Part shown: positions 40,933-50,013 of the stretch, piece by piece | How positions within the stretch are numbered: position 1 is the stretch's first letter | How the letters are laid out: each line of letters opens with the position of its first letter | The notes under the pieces: model-generated | What the model was told of the DNA's origin: nothing | The model's input: the letters and a program-made list of their open reading frames with translations, nothing else | The model's database searches: none | Translations under genes and position numbers: made by a program | NCBI GenBank assembly: GCA_014238425.1 | Contig: JABABD010000019.1 | Location: 1-64,000, forward strand | Direction: 5' to 3' | DNA: 64,000 nucleotides | From: Flavobacteriaceae bacterium | GTDB lineage: Bacteria > Bacteroidota > Bacteroidia > Flavobacteriales > Flavobacteriaceae

Positions 40933-43452
40933 ATGCGAATCTTTTACTTTCTCAGTATTGCCCTTCTTTTGCAATTCTCTATATACGCTCAACAACCCAA
41001 CAAGCCAAATGCTTCTGAAATTCATGAATCCATAAAGAAACTCAATTTCTTAGGTTCTGTATTGTACGTAGCGGCTCATCCAGATGATGAAAACACACGG
41101 CTTATTTCATATATGGCCAATAAGGTAAAGGCAAGAACGGCTTATCTTTCGATAACGCGAGGCGATGGCGGACAAAACCTCGTCGGGCCGGAAATAAGAG
41201 AGCTTTTAGGCGTCATACGGACACAAGAATTGTTAGCGGCCCGTAGAACAGATGGCGGAGAACAAATGTTCACACGTGCAAACGATTTTGGGTACTCAAA
41301 ACATCCAGATGAAACATTAGCGATCTGGGATAAAGATAAAGTATTGAGTGATGTCGTTTGGGCCATACGTAAATTCCAACCAGATGTCATTATCAATCGA
41401 TTCAATCATAGAACGCCAGGTTCAACACATGGGCATCATACGAGTTCCGCAATGCTCAGCATTGAAGCTTTTGATTTGGTGAATGACGCTTCTAAATATT
41501 CGGACCAATTGAAATATGTGAATGCTTGGCAACCACAACGCTTGTATTTTAATACAGGGTGGTGGTTTTATGGTAGTCGCGAGAATTTCGAGAAAGCCGA
41601 TAAATCAAATTTAATGACGATGGATACGGGTGTTTATTTTCCGTCAAGCGGATTGTCTAATTCCGAAATTGCTGCTCTGAGTAGAAGTCAACATAAATCC
41701 CAAGGTTTTGGTAGTACAGGACGTCGTGGAAGTCAATTAGAATATATCGAACTGATCAAAGGCAAGTTCCCTGAGGACAAAGCAAATATCTTTGAAGGTA
41801 TTGACACATCATGGAACCGTATAAATCATGGAAAAGCCATAGGTGACATATTATCTGTTGTTGAATCCAATTTTGATTTCACGAACCCTTCAGCTAGTGT
41901 TCCAGAATTGGTCAAGGCCTATGCCATGATCCAGAAACTAGATAATACTCATTGGAAAACCGTTAAGACCAAGGAGATAAAAAATATTATAGCTGCTTGT
42001 ACTGGCTTATATCTAGAACCTGTTTCTAACACGACTACTGCAACTAATAGGTCTGAAGTCGAATTGAATATTGAAGCTATTAACAGAAGTAATATCAACA
42101 TTACTTTAGAAAATTTCAAAATTTCAAGCGGCACCACAGTAGATAAATCTATAGAGCTTACTAACAACACCTCTTTTAGATTCAAGGAGCAATTGTCCTT
42201 AAGTGATCAGGAATATACAGCGCCATATTGGTTATCTGAAAAAGGAACTCTGGGAATGTACAAAGTAGATGACCGCTTACTTATTGGAACACCTGAAACA
42301 CCAAGAAACCTAAACGTTACTTTTAATCTCATAGTAGAAAACGTTCGCATTGCATATACAAAACCAATTGTTTACAAAACCAATGATCCAGTTAAAGGTG
42401 AAGTTTACAAACCTTTTGAGATCATTCCTGAAGTATCCGCGAAAATTGTAGAGAAAGTCATCATTTTCGAAGATGACAAGGAAAAAGACATTCCTGTGGT
42501 TGTCAAGGCAGGTAGAGATGATCTCAAAGGTATGGTAAAACTGAATTATCCATCGAATTGGACCGTTTATCCTGAGCAAAAAGAAGTGTCCATAACAAAT
42601 AAAGGAGAGGAACAAACTTTAATATTCAAGGTCATTCCGCCTAAAAACCAAAGCGAAGGCAATCTTGTTCCGCAAGTAACTGTAAATGGAAATATTTACA
42701 TTAAAGAGCTTGTAGAAATAGATTACGACCATATTCCCTATCAATCTGTTTTATTACCATCTGAAAGTAAGATTGTAAGATTAGACATCCAAAAAAAAGG
42801 TGAAAATATTGGATATATTGAAGGCGCTGGAGATGTGGTTCCAGAAAGTTTACGCCAAATCGGATATAATGTGGTGACCATTAAACCTGCAGATATCAAC
42901 CCTGAAACCTTGTCGCGCTTTGATGCCGTAGTTGTAGGTATTCGTGCATATAACATTGTAGAAGAACTTAAATTCAAGCAAAAACACTTATTTGACTTCG
43001 TCGAAAAAGGAGGCAATATGATTGTGCAATACAATACCAGTCACCGAGTGAAAGTTGATGCATTGGCACCATATCCTCTCAAATTGTCTCGCGATCGGGT
43101 CACTGATGAATTTGCTGAAGTACGTTTCTTGAATCCTGATCATGAAATCATGAATTTTCCGAATAAAATCACTCAGGAAGATTTTAAAGGTTGGACACAA
43201 GAACGCGGACTCTATTTTCCCAATGAATGGTCTGATGAATTCACTCCTATCTTATCTATAAATGATAAGGGAGAAACACCAAAAGATGGCAGTCTATTGG
43301 TAGCTAAACATGGCAAAGGGCATTACATATATACTGGATTAAGTTTCTTTAGGGAATTTCCCGCTGGTGTCTCTGGTGCTTACCGATTATTTTCCAATAT
43401 GCTGTCGATTGGCAAAGACGACCTAAACATCAACCAACAACTAAAAGACTGA
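40933..43452 (+). CDS. exported PIG-L family deacetylase with C-terminal GATase-like domain
   Basis: 839 residues, signal peptide MRIFYFLSIALLLQFSIYAQ. The PIG-L domain (about 35-280) has AAHPDDE as zinc site, ITRGDGGQNLVGPE and STHGHHTSS with the third ligand. A beta-sandwich region follows (about 350-650, two copies of Ig-like folds), and a flavodoxin/GATase-like domain at about 670-830 (DAVVVGIRAYNIVE, GKGHYIYTGLSFFRE). Likely removes acetyl groups from a periplasmic amino sugar. It overlaps the 39-residue membrane peptide gene (TGATG) and so likely forms an operon with the symporter. Confidence 0.87.
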   Translation: MRIFYFLSIALLLQFSIYAQQPNKPNASEIHESIKKLNFLGSVLYVAAHPDDENTRLISYMANKVKARTAYLSITRGDGGQNLVGPEIRELLGVIRTQELLAARRTDGGEQMFTRANDFGYSKHPDETLAIWDKDKVLSDVVWAIRKFQPDVIINRFNHRTPGSTHGHHTSSAMLSIEAFDLVNDASKYSDQLKYVNAWQPQRLYFNTGWWFYGSRENFEKADKSNLMTMDTGVYFPSSGLSNSEIAALSRSQHKSQGFGSTGRRGSQLEYIELIKGKFPEDKANIFEGIDTSWNRINHGKAIGDILSVVESNFDFTNPSASVPELVKAYAMIQKLDNTHWKTVKTKEIKNIIAACTGLYLEPVSNTTTATNRSEVELNIEAINRSNINITLENFKISSGTTVDKSIELTNNTSFRFKEQLSLSDQEYTAPYWLSEKGTLGMYKVDDRLLIGTPETPRNLNVTFNLIVENVRIAYTKPIVYKTNDPVKGEVYKPFEIIPEVSAKIVEKVIIFEDDKEKDIPVVVKAGRDDLKGMVKLNYPSNWTVYPEQKEVSITNKGEEQTLIFKVIPPKNQSEGNLVPQVTVNGNIYIKELVEIDYDHIPYQSVLLPSESKIVRLDIQKKGENIGYIEGAGDVVPESLRQIGYNVVTIKPADINPETLSRFDAVVVGIRAYNIVEELKFKQKHLFDFVEKGGNMIVQYNTSHRVKVDALAPYPLKLSRDRVTDEFAEVRFLNPDHEIMNFPNKITQEDFKGWTQERGLYFPNEWSDEFTPILSINDKGETPKDGSLLVAKHGKGHYIYTGLSFFREFPAGVSGAYRLFSNMLSIGKDDLNINQQLKD

Positions 43453-43571
43453 TGAAAAACGAAAACCAACATCAAAAAAATGAGCCTTGGAAGTGGTCTT
43501 ATACCGCGGTATTAATTGCTAATGCCATATACATTATTCTTTTTTATTTTATAACTACCTCATACTCATAA
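43452..43571 (+). CDS. 39-residue single-TM peptide between deacetylase and symporter
   Basis: ATG at 43452 overlaps the deacetylase stop by one base and the TAA at 43571 lies 1 bp before the symporter ATG. The peptide starts MKNENQHQKNEPWKWSYTAV and ends with a single TM helix (VLIANAIYIILFYFITTSYS). Tight packing on both sides and the EPWKWS motif before the helix argue for a real gene. It may be a small accessory subunit of the symporter, as known for some transporters. Too short for normal gene calling. Confidence 0.65.
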   Translation: MKNENQHQKNEPWKWSYTAVLIANAIYIILFYFITTSYS

Positions 43572-43572
43572 T

Positions 43573-45255
43573 ATGCAGTTACTGGATTGGATCGTTCTTT
43601 CTGTTACCCTGCTTTTTATTGTAGGTTATGGTGTTTATCAAACACGCGGAAGCAAAAATGTACAAGATTATATACGTGGTGGAAACACGGCCAAATGGTG
43701 GACCATCGGTCTGTCTGTTATGGCAACCCAAGCGAGTGCCATTACCTTTTTATCTACGCCGGGTCAAGCCTTTCATGATGGTATGGGATTCGTGCAGTTT
43801 TACTTTGGTGTACCAATTGCCATGGTTATTATATGCTTGGTATTTATACCCATTTATCATCGCTTAAAAGTATATACAGCGTACGAATATCTGGAAGGCA
43901 GATTCGATCTTAAAACACGAAGTCTCGCCGCTATCTTATTCTTGGTTCAGCGAGGACTCGCTGCGGGTATTACTATTTTTGCTCCAGCGATTATTCTGTC
44001 GGCTGTATTGGGATGGAATCTAACGCTCCTCAATATCATCATAGGCGTAATGGTCATTATTTATACAGTTTCGGGAGGCACAAAGGCAGTGAATGTGACA
44101 CAAAAGCATCAGATGATGGTCATTTTTGCAGGTATGTTCATAGCCTTCTGTTTAATACTGAATTACTTGCCAGATGACATCACTTTTTCTAAAGCATTGG
44201 ATATCGCTGGTGCAAGTGGAAAAATGGAGGTTTTGGATTTTTCTTTTAATCTTGATAATCGCTACACGTTTTGGAGTGGTATTATTGGTGGTAGTTTCCT
44301 AGCACTCTCCTATTTTGGTACAGACCAGAGTCAAGTACAACGTTATTTAACAGGTAGTTCCATCAAAGAAATGCGAATTGGTTTACTATTCAATGGGTTA
44401 TTGAAAGTCCCTATGCAATTCTTTATTTTGCTAGTCGGCGTAATGGTTTTTGTATTCTTTCAATTCGCAAGATCACCTTTGAATTTTAATCCTTCAGCGA
44501 CAGAAACTGTCATGAACTCTGAGTATGCAGAGGAATACCAGGAGCTTGAAAGAGAACATGAAAAAACATTTAAAGATAAACAGTTACTTATTACAGAATA
44601 TCTTAAAAACGGAGACGATACATACAAACAAGAAATTGCTATTGCCAATGGTATCGACAAAGAAAATCGTGAAGCTGCTAAAGAACTAATTACTAAAGCC
44701 AACGCAGATGTAGAGACTAATGACAAAGATTATGTTTTCATTCATTTCATCCTGAATTTTCTTCCAAAAGGACTAATCGGTTTGTTGTTAGCCGTTATAT
44801 TATCTGCGGCCATGTCGTCTACAGCTTCAGAACTAAACGCATTGGCATCTACTACAACCATAGATCTTTACAAGCGAAACCTGAGACGAGAAGAAAGTGA
44901 TGAACATTTTGTTAAAGCGACTAGATGGTTCACTTTTGGTTGGGGGATTTTAGCAATCATAGTAGCCAGCGTAGCTAACTTGTTTGACAACTTGATCCAA
45001 TTAGTCAATATCATTGGGTCATTGTTCTATGGCAATGTATTAGGTATTTTCTTATTGGCATTCTTCTTCAAGTATGTAAGAGGCAATGCTGTATTCGTAG
45101 CTGCATTGATAACACAATTTATCATCTTCGGACTCTATGCCCTTAATGAGTACGACATTATTAATTTACCGTATCTGTGGCTGAATTTTGTTGGATGTAT
45201 TATTGTCGTTGTCATTGCATTCCTAATACAATCTTTTCAACCAAAATCAACTTAA
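43573..45255 (+). CDS. sodium:solute symporter (SSS family)
   Basis: 560 residues, about 13 TM helices. TM1 begins MQLLDWIVLSVTLLFIVGYG; GGNTAKWWTIGLSVMATQASAITFLSTPG is the conserved Na-binding unwound region, and VQRGLAAGITIFAPAIIL follows. A soluble, highly charged insertion of about 70 residues (ELEREHEKTFKDKQ) separates two TM helices near 300-375, then AVILSAAMSSTASELNALAS, the second Na-site helix. Probably imports a sugar or organic acid released by the deacetylase partner. Confidence 0.9.
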   Translation: MQLLDWIVLSVTLLFIVGYGVYQTRGSKNVQDYIRGGNTAKWWTIGLSVMATQASAITFLSTPGQAFHDGMGFVQFYFGVPIAMVIICLVFIPIYHRLKVYTAYEYLEGRFDLKTRSLAAILFLVQRGLAAGITIFAPAIILSAVLGWNLTLLNIIIGVMVIIYTVSGGTKAVNVTQKHQMMVIFAGMFIAFCLILNYLPDDITFSKALDIAGASGKMEVLDFSFNLDNRYTFWSGIIGGSFLALSYFGTDQSQVQRYLTGSSIKEMRIGLLFNGLLKVPMQFFILLVGVMVFVFFQFARSPLNFNPSATETVMNSEYAEEYQELEREHEKTFKDKQLLITEYLKNGDDTYKQEIAIANGIDKENREAAKELITKANADVETNDKDYVFIHFILNFLPKGLIGLLLAVILSAAMSSTASELNALASTTTIDLYKRNLRREESDEHFVKATRWFTFGWGILAIIVASVANLFDNLIQLVNIIGSLFYGNVLGIFLLAFFFKYVRGNAVFVAALITQFIIFGLYALNEYDIINLPYLWLNFVGCIIVVVIAFLIQSFQPKST

Positions 45256-45290
45256 TATGACACGTAAATTTTACTTTTTGTAATAAAAAC

Positions 45291-45321
45291 TTGTCTAAAT
45301 GTAAAGTTTGTTTTACTTTTG
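45291..45321 (+). promoter_or_regulatory. promoter of the membrane protein/HTH pair
   Basis: TTG (45291-45293), 20-bp spacer and TACTTTTG (45314-45321) match the TTG-N20-TAnnTTTG consensus without mismatch. The start codon follows 26 bp later. Confidence 0.7.
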
Positions 45322-45347
45322 ATGCATAATCAAAATATCGAACAGTT

Positions 45348-45818
45348 ATGCAAACGCATTATTTATTACCAAACAAATACAAAATCTTTGGGTGGATCTT
45401 GTTTTTATTAGGCATTTTAGCTGGTATCTTCTTTTACACAGGATTAATTGATGGTGAGATGTTACAAACAAAAGTATTATCTATATATCACGATGGGCTT
45501 TTTAGTAAAAATGATGGGTTTTTCAAGATTATTAAAAATGGTGTTCTTGATGAAATCGTTGCTGCCATAATAATTATTGGTGGGCTTATCGTTGGTTTTA
45601 CCAAAGAAAAAATAGAAGACGAATTCATTTATAAATTAAGAACCGAATCCTTGGTATGGGCTATTATTTTCAATTATTTGGTTCTACTTGCTGCAATAGC
45701 ATTTGTGTATGACATGACATTCTTCAATGTTCTCATATTTAATATGTTTACACCATTGATATTTTTTATTGTCCGTTTCAATTTCCTTAAACTTAAATCT
45801 GGTAGCGATGAAGAATAA
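45348..45818 (+). CDS. four-TM membrane protein paired with HTH regulator
   Basis: 156 residues. Hydrophobic segments at about 14-32 (IFGWILFLLGILAGIFFYTG), 65-85 (EIVAAIIIIGGLIVGF), 100-120 (LVWAIIFNYLVLLAAIAFVY) and 124-145. No enzymatic motif. It overlaps a small HTH regulator gene by 11 bp, an arrangement known from membrane-protein/XRE pairs that sense membrane state. Function not known. Confidence 0.75.
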   Translation: MQTHYLLPNKYKIFGWILFLLGILAGIFFYTGLIDGEMLQTKVLSIYHDGLFSKNDGFFKIIKNGVLDEIVAAIIIIGGLIVGFTKEKIEDEFIYKLRTESLVWAIIFNYLVLLAAIAFVYDMTFFNVLIFNMFTPLIFFIVRFNFLKLKSGSDEE

Positions 45819-46008
45819 TATAAAAATAGAACGCGCAAGGTTCAATTTCACCCAAGCAGATTTAGCCCAGAAAATAGGTGTCAGTCGACAGACCATAAAC
45901 GCCATGGAAAAAAACAAATATGTTCCTTCTACGCTCTTAGCATTGAAAATTGCTAGATTATTCCAAAAATCTGTGGAAGACATTTTTCTTCTTGAAGATC
46001 ACGAATAA
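45808..46008 (+). CDS. small XRE-family HTH regulator
   Basis: 66-67 residues from ATG 45808 (MKNNIKIERARFNF), overlapping the upstream gene by 11 bp; the longer frame from 45769 is unlikely. FTQADLAQKIGVSRQTINAM is the classic helix-turn-helix and ALKIARLFQKSVEDIFLLE the closing helix. This is the size of YozG-like regulators. It probably represses its own operon together with the membrane protein. Confidence 0.85.
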   Translation: MKNNIKIERARFNFTQADLAQKIGVSRQTINAMEKNKYVPSTLLALKIARLFQKSVEDIFLLEDHE

Positions 46009-46040
46009 AAAAACCCTGACGAAGAATCGTCAGGGTTTTT
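46009..46040. terminator. bidirectional intrinsic terminator
   Basis: Perfect 14-bp stem AAAAACCCTGACGA / TCGTCAGGGTTTTT with an AGAA loop, between the HTH gene and the converging DUF2911 gene. Confidence 0.9.
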
Positions 46041-46059
46041 CCTTAAAATATCTGCTATT

Positions 46060-46920
46060 CTACTTCTTCCACTCTGCGAGTGATTTTTTGTTTAATGCTA
46101 TATAATCAGCATTTCCAGCTTTTTCAGAAAGCTCTAAAGAACGCTTAGCAGCCATTATAGCCCCTTTCTTATCTCCCATTTTTGCATGGATCAAAGATTT
46201 TTGACGCACCATCCAAAATGGCTCAACGCCATCCTTACTGGACGCCTTTCTCATACTAATGGCTTTATCAATCCACTTTTGAGCCTTTGCAAGATCCTTA
46301 CCTTCTTCCAGAAAATACGATGCAGAAGAATAATAATCGTTCGCTCCTGGACCATTCATTGTTTTATCAATTGATGCTGAAACTTTAGCATCGGTAGGAA
46401 CTGAGAAAGGAACTGCTACATAGGTTTTTTCCCAAATAATATCGATAGTACCTCCACTATTAGTGATATTGTTGATATCAATGGTAAGAGTTTCGACATT
46501 AAAAGGAATGCCAATAGCATCTGTCTTAAGTCTTACAGCCACTTTACTTTCGTCAAGTGTTTGTGGTGCTCCACCGCCTGCATGTTCAGTGTAAAAAATA
46601 ACATCCCATGATTTAGGATTCGGAATAGTGAAAATAGCGTACGTTCCAGCCTTAAGTTCTTTTCCTCCAACGGTAAAATCATCGCTGAATGTTATTTTGG
46701 TTCTTGCATTGGCTCCAGTTCTCCAAACATCGCCATAAGCTTCAAGTCCACCAAATATTGTCCTTCCTTTCACACCTGGGCGCGAATATTCAATCGTAAC
46801 ATCTGTCAATCCTACTTTTTGTTCCACTTTTGAAAATGGACTGGGCGCAGGTGTTGTTACTTGAGCATTGATCGAGACTACAAACATCAATACTGCTGCT
46901 GATAATAATAATTTTTTCAT
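46060..46920 (-). CDS. DUF2911 domain-containing exported protein
   Basis: 286 residues, signal peptide ending SINAQ. DUF2911 at about 20-165: SKVEQKVGLTDVTIEYSRPG, GRTIFGGLEAYGDVWRTGAN, GKELKAGTYAIFTIPN, and VIFYTEHAGGG. The C-terminal 100 residues are TPR-like (DLAKAQKWIDKAISM, DKKGAIMAAKRSLEL). Widespread in Bacteroidota, periplasmic, function not established. Its gene stands alone. Confidence 0.87.
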   Translation of the reverse strand: MKKLLLSAAVLMFVVSINAQVTTPAPSPFSKVEQKVGLTDVTIEYSRPGVKGRTIFGGLEAYGDVWRTGANARTKITFSDDFTVGGKELKAGTYAIFTIPNPKSWDVIFYTEHAGGGAPQTLDESKVAVRLKTDAIGIPFNVETLTIDINNITNSGGTIDIIWEKTYVAVPFSVPTDAKVSASIDKTMNGPGANDYYSSASYFLEEGKDLAKAQKWIDKAISMRKASSKDGVEPFWMVRQKSLIHAKMGDKKGAIMAAKRSLELSEKAGNADYIALNKKSLAEWKK

Positions 46921-47105
46921 TGTATATAATTAGATGATTATTGTGTGCCATAAAATTAGCCATTAGTGCCTTGTTTACCTGTTAACAAAACCATAAATTC
47001 CAAAAGCAATACATCCTATTATCTAATCTTAGAATAACATTTTATTAAGATATGTATATTCAAATTTTCATTATTTTTAAGAAAAACAATTTAATCCATA
47101 AAACT

Positions 47106-47468
47106 ATGAACACACAAGAAGTCGCAAGTAAATACACAGAATGGATGCGAAATGGACAAGGCATGCAAATTCTAGAAGAACTATATGCAGATAACATTGT
47201 AAGTAAAGAAATGCCTAACTGGCCTGGTCAAGTCGTTACAGAAGGCATTAAAGCAGTAGCACAGAAAAACGAAGAGTGGATGGACAACGTTGCAGATTTT
47301 CATAGCAGCGAAGTGTCAGATCCAATAGTTGCTGGAAATCATTTCACATGTAGGATGTCTTTTGATGTTACTTTTAAAGACAGAGGACGACAGCAAATGG
47401 AAGAAATCGCAACGTTTCAAGTGGAAAATGGCAAAATCACTGAAGAGCAATTTTTCTATACTATGTAG
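47106..47468 (+). CDS. SnoaL-like/NTF2-fold protein
   Basis: 120 residues from ATG 47106 (MNTQEVASKYTEWMRNGQ). NTF2-type pattern: helix VASKYTEWM, strand region LEELYADNIVSKE, and closing sheet FTCRMSFDVTFKDRGRQ and EIATFQVENGKITEEQFFY. These proteins are small isomerase- or hydrolase-like folds; no catalytic residue set is obvious. Monocistronic with a terminator behind it. Confidence 0.8.
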   Translation: MNTQEVASKYTEWMRNGQGMQILEELYADNIVSKEMPNWPGQVVTEGIKAVAQKNEEWMDNVADFHSSEVSDPIVAGNHFTCRMSFDVTFKDRGRQQMEEIATFQVENGKITEEQFFYTM

Positions 47469-47487
47469 GAAAAACTATCTTCAATCA

Positions 47488-47520
47488 TACAAAAAGGCAT
47501 CAAATTGATGCCTTTTTGTA
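47488..47520. terminator. intrinsic terminator after the SnoaL-like gene
   Basis: Perfect 15-bp stem TACAAAAAGGCATCA / TGATGCCTTTTTGTA with an AAT loop. Confidence 0.88.
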
Positions 47521-47589
47521 TACAATAAACAGCTAGTTTTTAGTAGATTAAAATAGTTTTCGTATTTTTCCCACAAGAATTAATTATTA

Positions 47590-48408
47590 ATGCAAAAACT
47601 AAAAGGGAAACTGCGATGGCTATTCTATAGACATCCGCTACTCTATTATATAAGGTTTTATCTCTATAAAAGGAGCTATAACAAGCCTTTGATAGATAAT
47701 GAGTGTTATAATTCTTATAACAAAAAAGAAGATATCCCCGAAATATTCCATACTGTTAACAAAAGTATTTCCCTTACTCCTGATAAGGGTTTAGACAAAG
47801 CAATTAAACTAGCCAAAGAAATTCGTCTTCGTATCGCTGGCGGTCGAGGACTTGGTTTATCCAGTGGTAGGTCACTCGAGATCATGATAAAAGGAGAAGG
47901 TGGTACCTGTAGTGACATTACTCAAGCCTATAACAATTTTTGTATCCTCAATGATATAAGGGTTCGCGAATGGGGAATTATCGATAAATTGTATGGTGCT
48001 AGATTTGGGCACGCCTTCAACGAATATTATTCTGATGAGTTACAAAAGTGGGTTCTTGTTGACATTAGTAAATGTCTCTATTTTGTAAATCCTGATACCG
48101 AAGAAAAATTAAGCGCTATTCAGTTATTTGATTTTGTAAAAAGGAATAAGTCGGTTAAATACATCTCTTTTTTACCGGATCCTTCTTTACATTTTAATAA
48201 GAATCTTGATGAATCCGTAAATCATATCTACCTTCAAAAAGATAGATTGCCATTTCTTATATCTAATTACAACATCAAGTTTTACGACACCTTATTAAAC
48301 ACATTTCAATCTTGGCTTCCCACCTTTGTTATTCACTTTTTGGCAGTCCCAGTATTCAAGAATGTAAGGTTCATTTTGGTGCGAGATCCTAGCGATATTC
48401 AATCGTAA
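47590..48408 (+). CDS. transglutaminase-like cysteine protein
   Basis: 272 residues, no signal peptide, basic N-terminus (KLKGKLRWLFYRHPLLYY). The transglutaminase-like triad is visible: Cys in GEGGTCSDITQAYN (about 112), His in RFGHAFNEYY (about 145) and Asp in WVLVDISK (about 158). The C-terminal 100 residues lack motifs and may hold a membrane-proximal helix (LPTFVIHFLAVPVF). Could act on peptides or amide bonds; substrate unknown. Resembles glycan-locus transglutaminases but no sugar genes are nearby. Confidence 0.75.
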   Translation: MQKLKGKLRWLFYRHPLLYYIRFYLYKRSYNKPLIDNECYNSYNKKEDIPEIFHTVNKSISLTPDKGLDKAIKLAKEIRLRIAGGRGLGLSSGRSLEIMIKGEGGTCSDITQAYNNFCILNDIRVREWGIIDKLYGARFGHAFNEYYSDELQKWVLVDISKCLYFVNPDTEEKLSAIQLFDFVKRNKSVKYISFLPDPSLHFNKNLDESVNHIYLQKDRLPFLISNYNIKFYDTLLNTFQSWLPTFVIHFLAVPVFKNVRFILVRDPSDIQS

Positions 48409-48459
48409 TTTTCCACACCCCTTTTTTGTATATTTATGGCAATCATAAATGCACTAACC

Positions 48460-49902
48460 ATGAAAAAAGCGTACATTCTATTCCTTCTATGTCTTGGAAT
48501 TTCTATTAATTCCTATTCTCAAAAGAATTTAAGTAATTCTAAAAAAGCCATTGTCAAATCTGTTGAAAAGCATCGCGCGGACCTTATTAAGATCAGTGAT
48601 GAGATTTGGGCACTCGCTGAAACTGCTTTTGAAGAAAATAAATCATCTAAACTCCTAGCAGATTATGCCGAACAGCAAGGCTTTAAAGTTGAGCGTGGTG
48701 TTGCTGGTATGCCTACAGCTTTTGTTGCTACATATGGCTCTGGAAGCCCAGTTATAAGTGTGCTAGGTGAATTTGATGCCTTACCTGGTATCTCTCAAAA
48801 AGCAGAACCCACCAAGCAACCTTTAAACGAAGGAGCAGCTGGGCATGGTTGTGGTCATAATATATTTGGAGCGGGAAGTCTGGGTGCTGCCATTGCCGTA
48901 AAAGAACTCATACAATCTGGAAAGATAAAAGGAACTATTAAATTCTTCGGGACTCCTTCGGAAGAGAAATACTTCGGGAAGATCTGGATGGTACGCGAAG
49001 GGCTTTGGGATGATGTGGATGTAAACATTAGTTGGCATCCATCCGCAAGCATAGAAGCAGATGTACAGAGTTCATTGGCTCTCGTTGATTTTAAAATAGA
49101 ATTTTTTGGGCAGGCTGCTCACGCATCTGGGGACCCATGGAATGGTCGTAGTGCGTCTGATGCCCTAGAATTATATACTACAGGCATTAACTATTACAGA
49201 GAACATGTAAAGCCAACAGTACGTATGCATTATCATATTCAAGATGGTGGACAAGTGGTCAATGTCGTGCCAGATTATTCACGCTTGTGGATGCGTGTAC
49301 GTGACACCAAGCGTTCTGGAATGATGCCAGTATACCAACAAGCCATGAAAATGGCGGAAGGCGCCGCGATTATGGCTAATGTAGATTACAAAGTATCTCT
49401 TATTTCTGGGATTTATGAAGTCCTCGTCAATCGTGCAGGTGGCGAAATCATGCAACAGAACTTGGAACTCCTTGGCCCTATTGAATACACCGCAGAAGAA
49501 ACTGCTTTTGGCAAGAAAATACAAGAAGTTACTGGCAAAGAACAAGTTGGCATGGACAGTAAAATAAAACCTCTTGAAGCCACAAAAGAGCATCCTGGAG
49601 GAGGATCCACAGATGTTGGTGATGTGAGCTGGAATGTCGCAAATATTAATTTAGGTGTCACAACTGCTCCAAAAGATACACCATGGCATTCATGGGCCGT
49701 TGTGGCTTGTGGCGGTATGAGTATCGGTCACAAAGGTTTAGCTTATGCTTCGAAAGCTATGGCTATGACTATGGTCGACTTATTTGAAAACCCAGATTTG
49801 GTAACCAAAGTAAAAGCCGAATACAAAGAACGTAAAGGCGATGAAGTGTACAAGGCCATTGTACCAGAAGGACCACCACCTATTAATAACAAAGGAAACT
49901 AA
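48460..49902 (+). CDS. exported M20-family amidohydrolase (AbgB-like)
   Basis: Start placed at ATG 48460, giving signal peptide MKKAYILFLLCLGISINSYSQ and 480 residues. Metal sites: GHGCGHNIFGAG, GTPSEEKYFGK with the catalytic Glu pair, and SWHPSASIE. The dimer domain is about 190-310 (FFGQAAHASGDPWNGRSA). GGSTDVGDVSWNV and WHSWAVVACGGMSIGHKG finish the metal cluster. Similar to p-aminobenzoyl-glutamate hydrolase subunit B and indole-acetyl-amino-acid hydrolases. Periplasmic hydrolysis of an N-acyl amino acid is likely. Confidence 0.87.
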   Translation: MKKAYILFLLCLGISINSYSQKNLSNSKKAIVKSVEKHRADLIKISDEIWALAETAFEENKSSKLLADYAEQQGFKVERGVAGMPTAFVATYGSGSPVISVLGEFDALPGISQKAEPTKQPLNEGAAGHGCGHNIFGAGSLGAAIAVKELIQSGKIKGTIKFFGTPSEEKYFGKIWMVREGLWDDVDVNISWHPSASIEADVQSSLALVDFKIEFFGQAAHASGDPWNGRSASDALELYTTGINYYREHVKPTVRMHYHIQDGGQVVNVVPDYSRLWMRVRDTKRSGMMPVYQQAMKMAEGAAIMANVDYKVSLISGIYEVLVNRAGGEIMQQNLELLGPIEYTAEETAFGKKIQEVTGKEQVGMDSKIKPLEATKEHPGGGSTDVGDVSWNVANINLGVTTAPKDTPWHSWAVVACGGMSIGHKGLAYASKAMAMTMVDLFENPDLVTKVKAEYKERKGDEVYKAIVPEGPPPINNKGN

Positions 49903-50013
49903 TAATAACCACAAATAGGAACAAAAGGTGCTGCTTTTGGGCATACAACTCCGGATATACACACCTTTAGTTTTCATATAATCAGTTAGTTGTGTGTAAT
50001 TAAAACAAACGAA

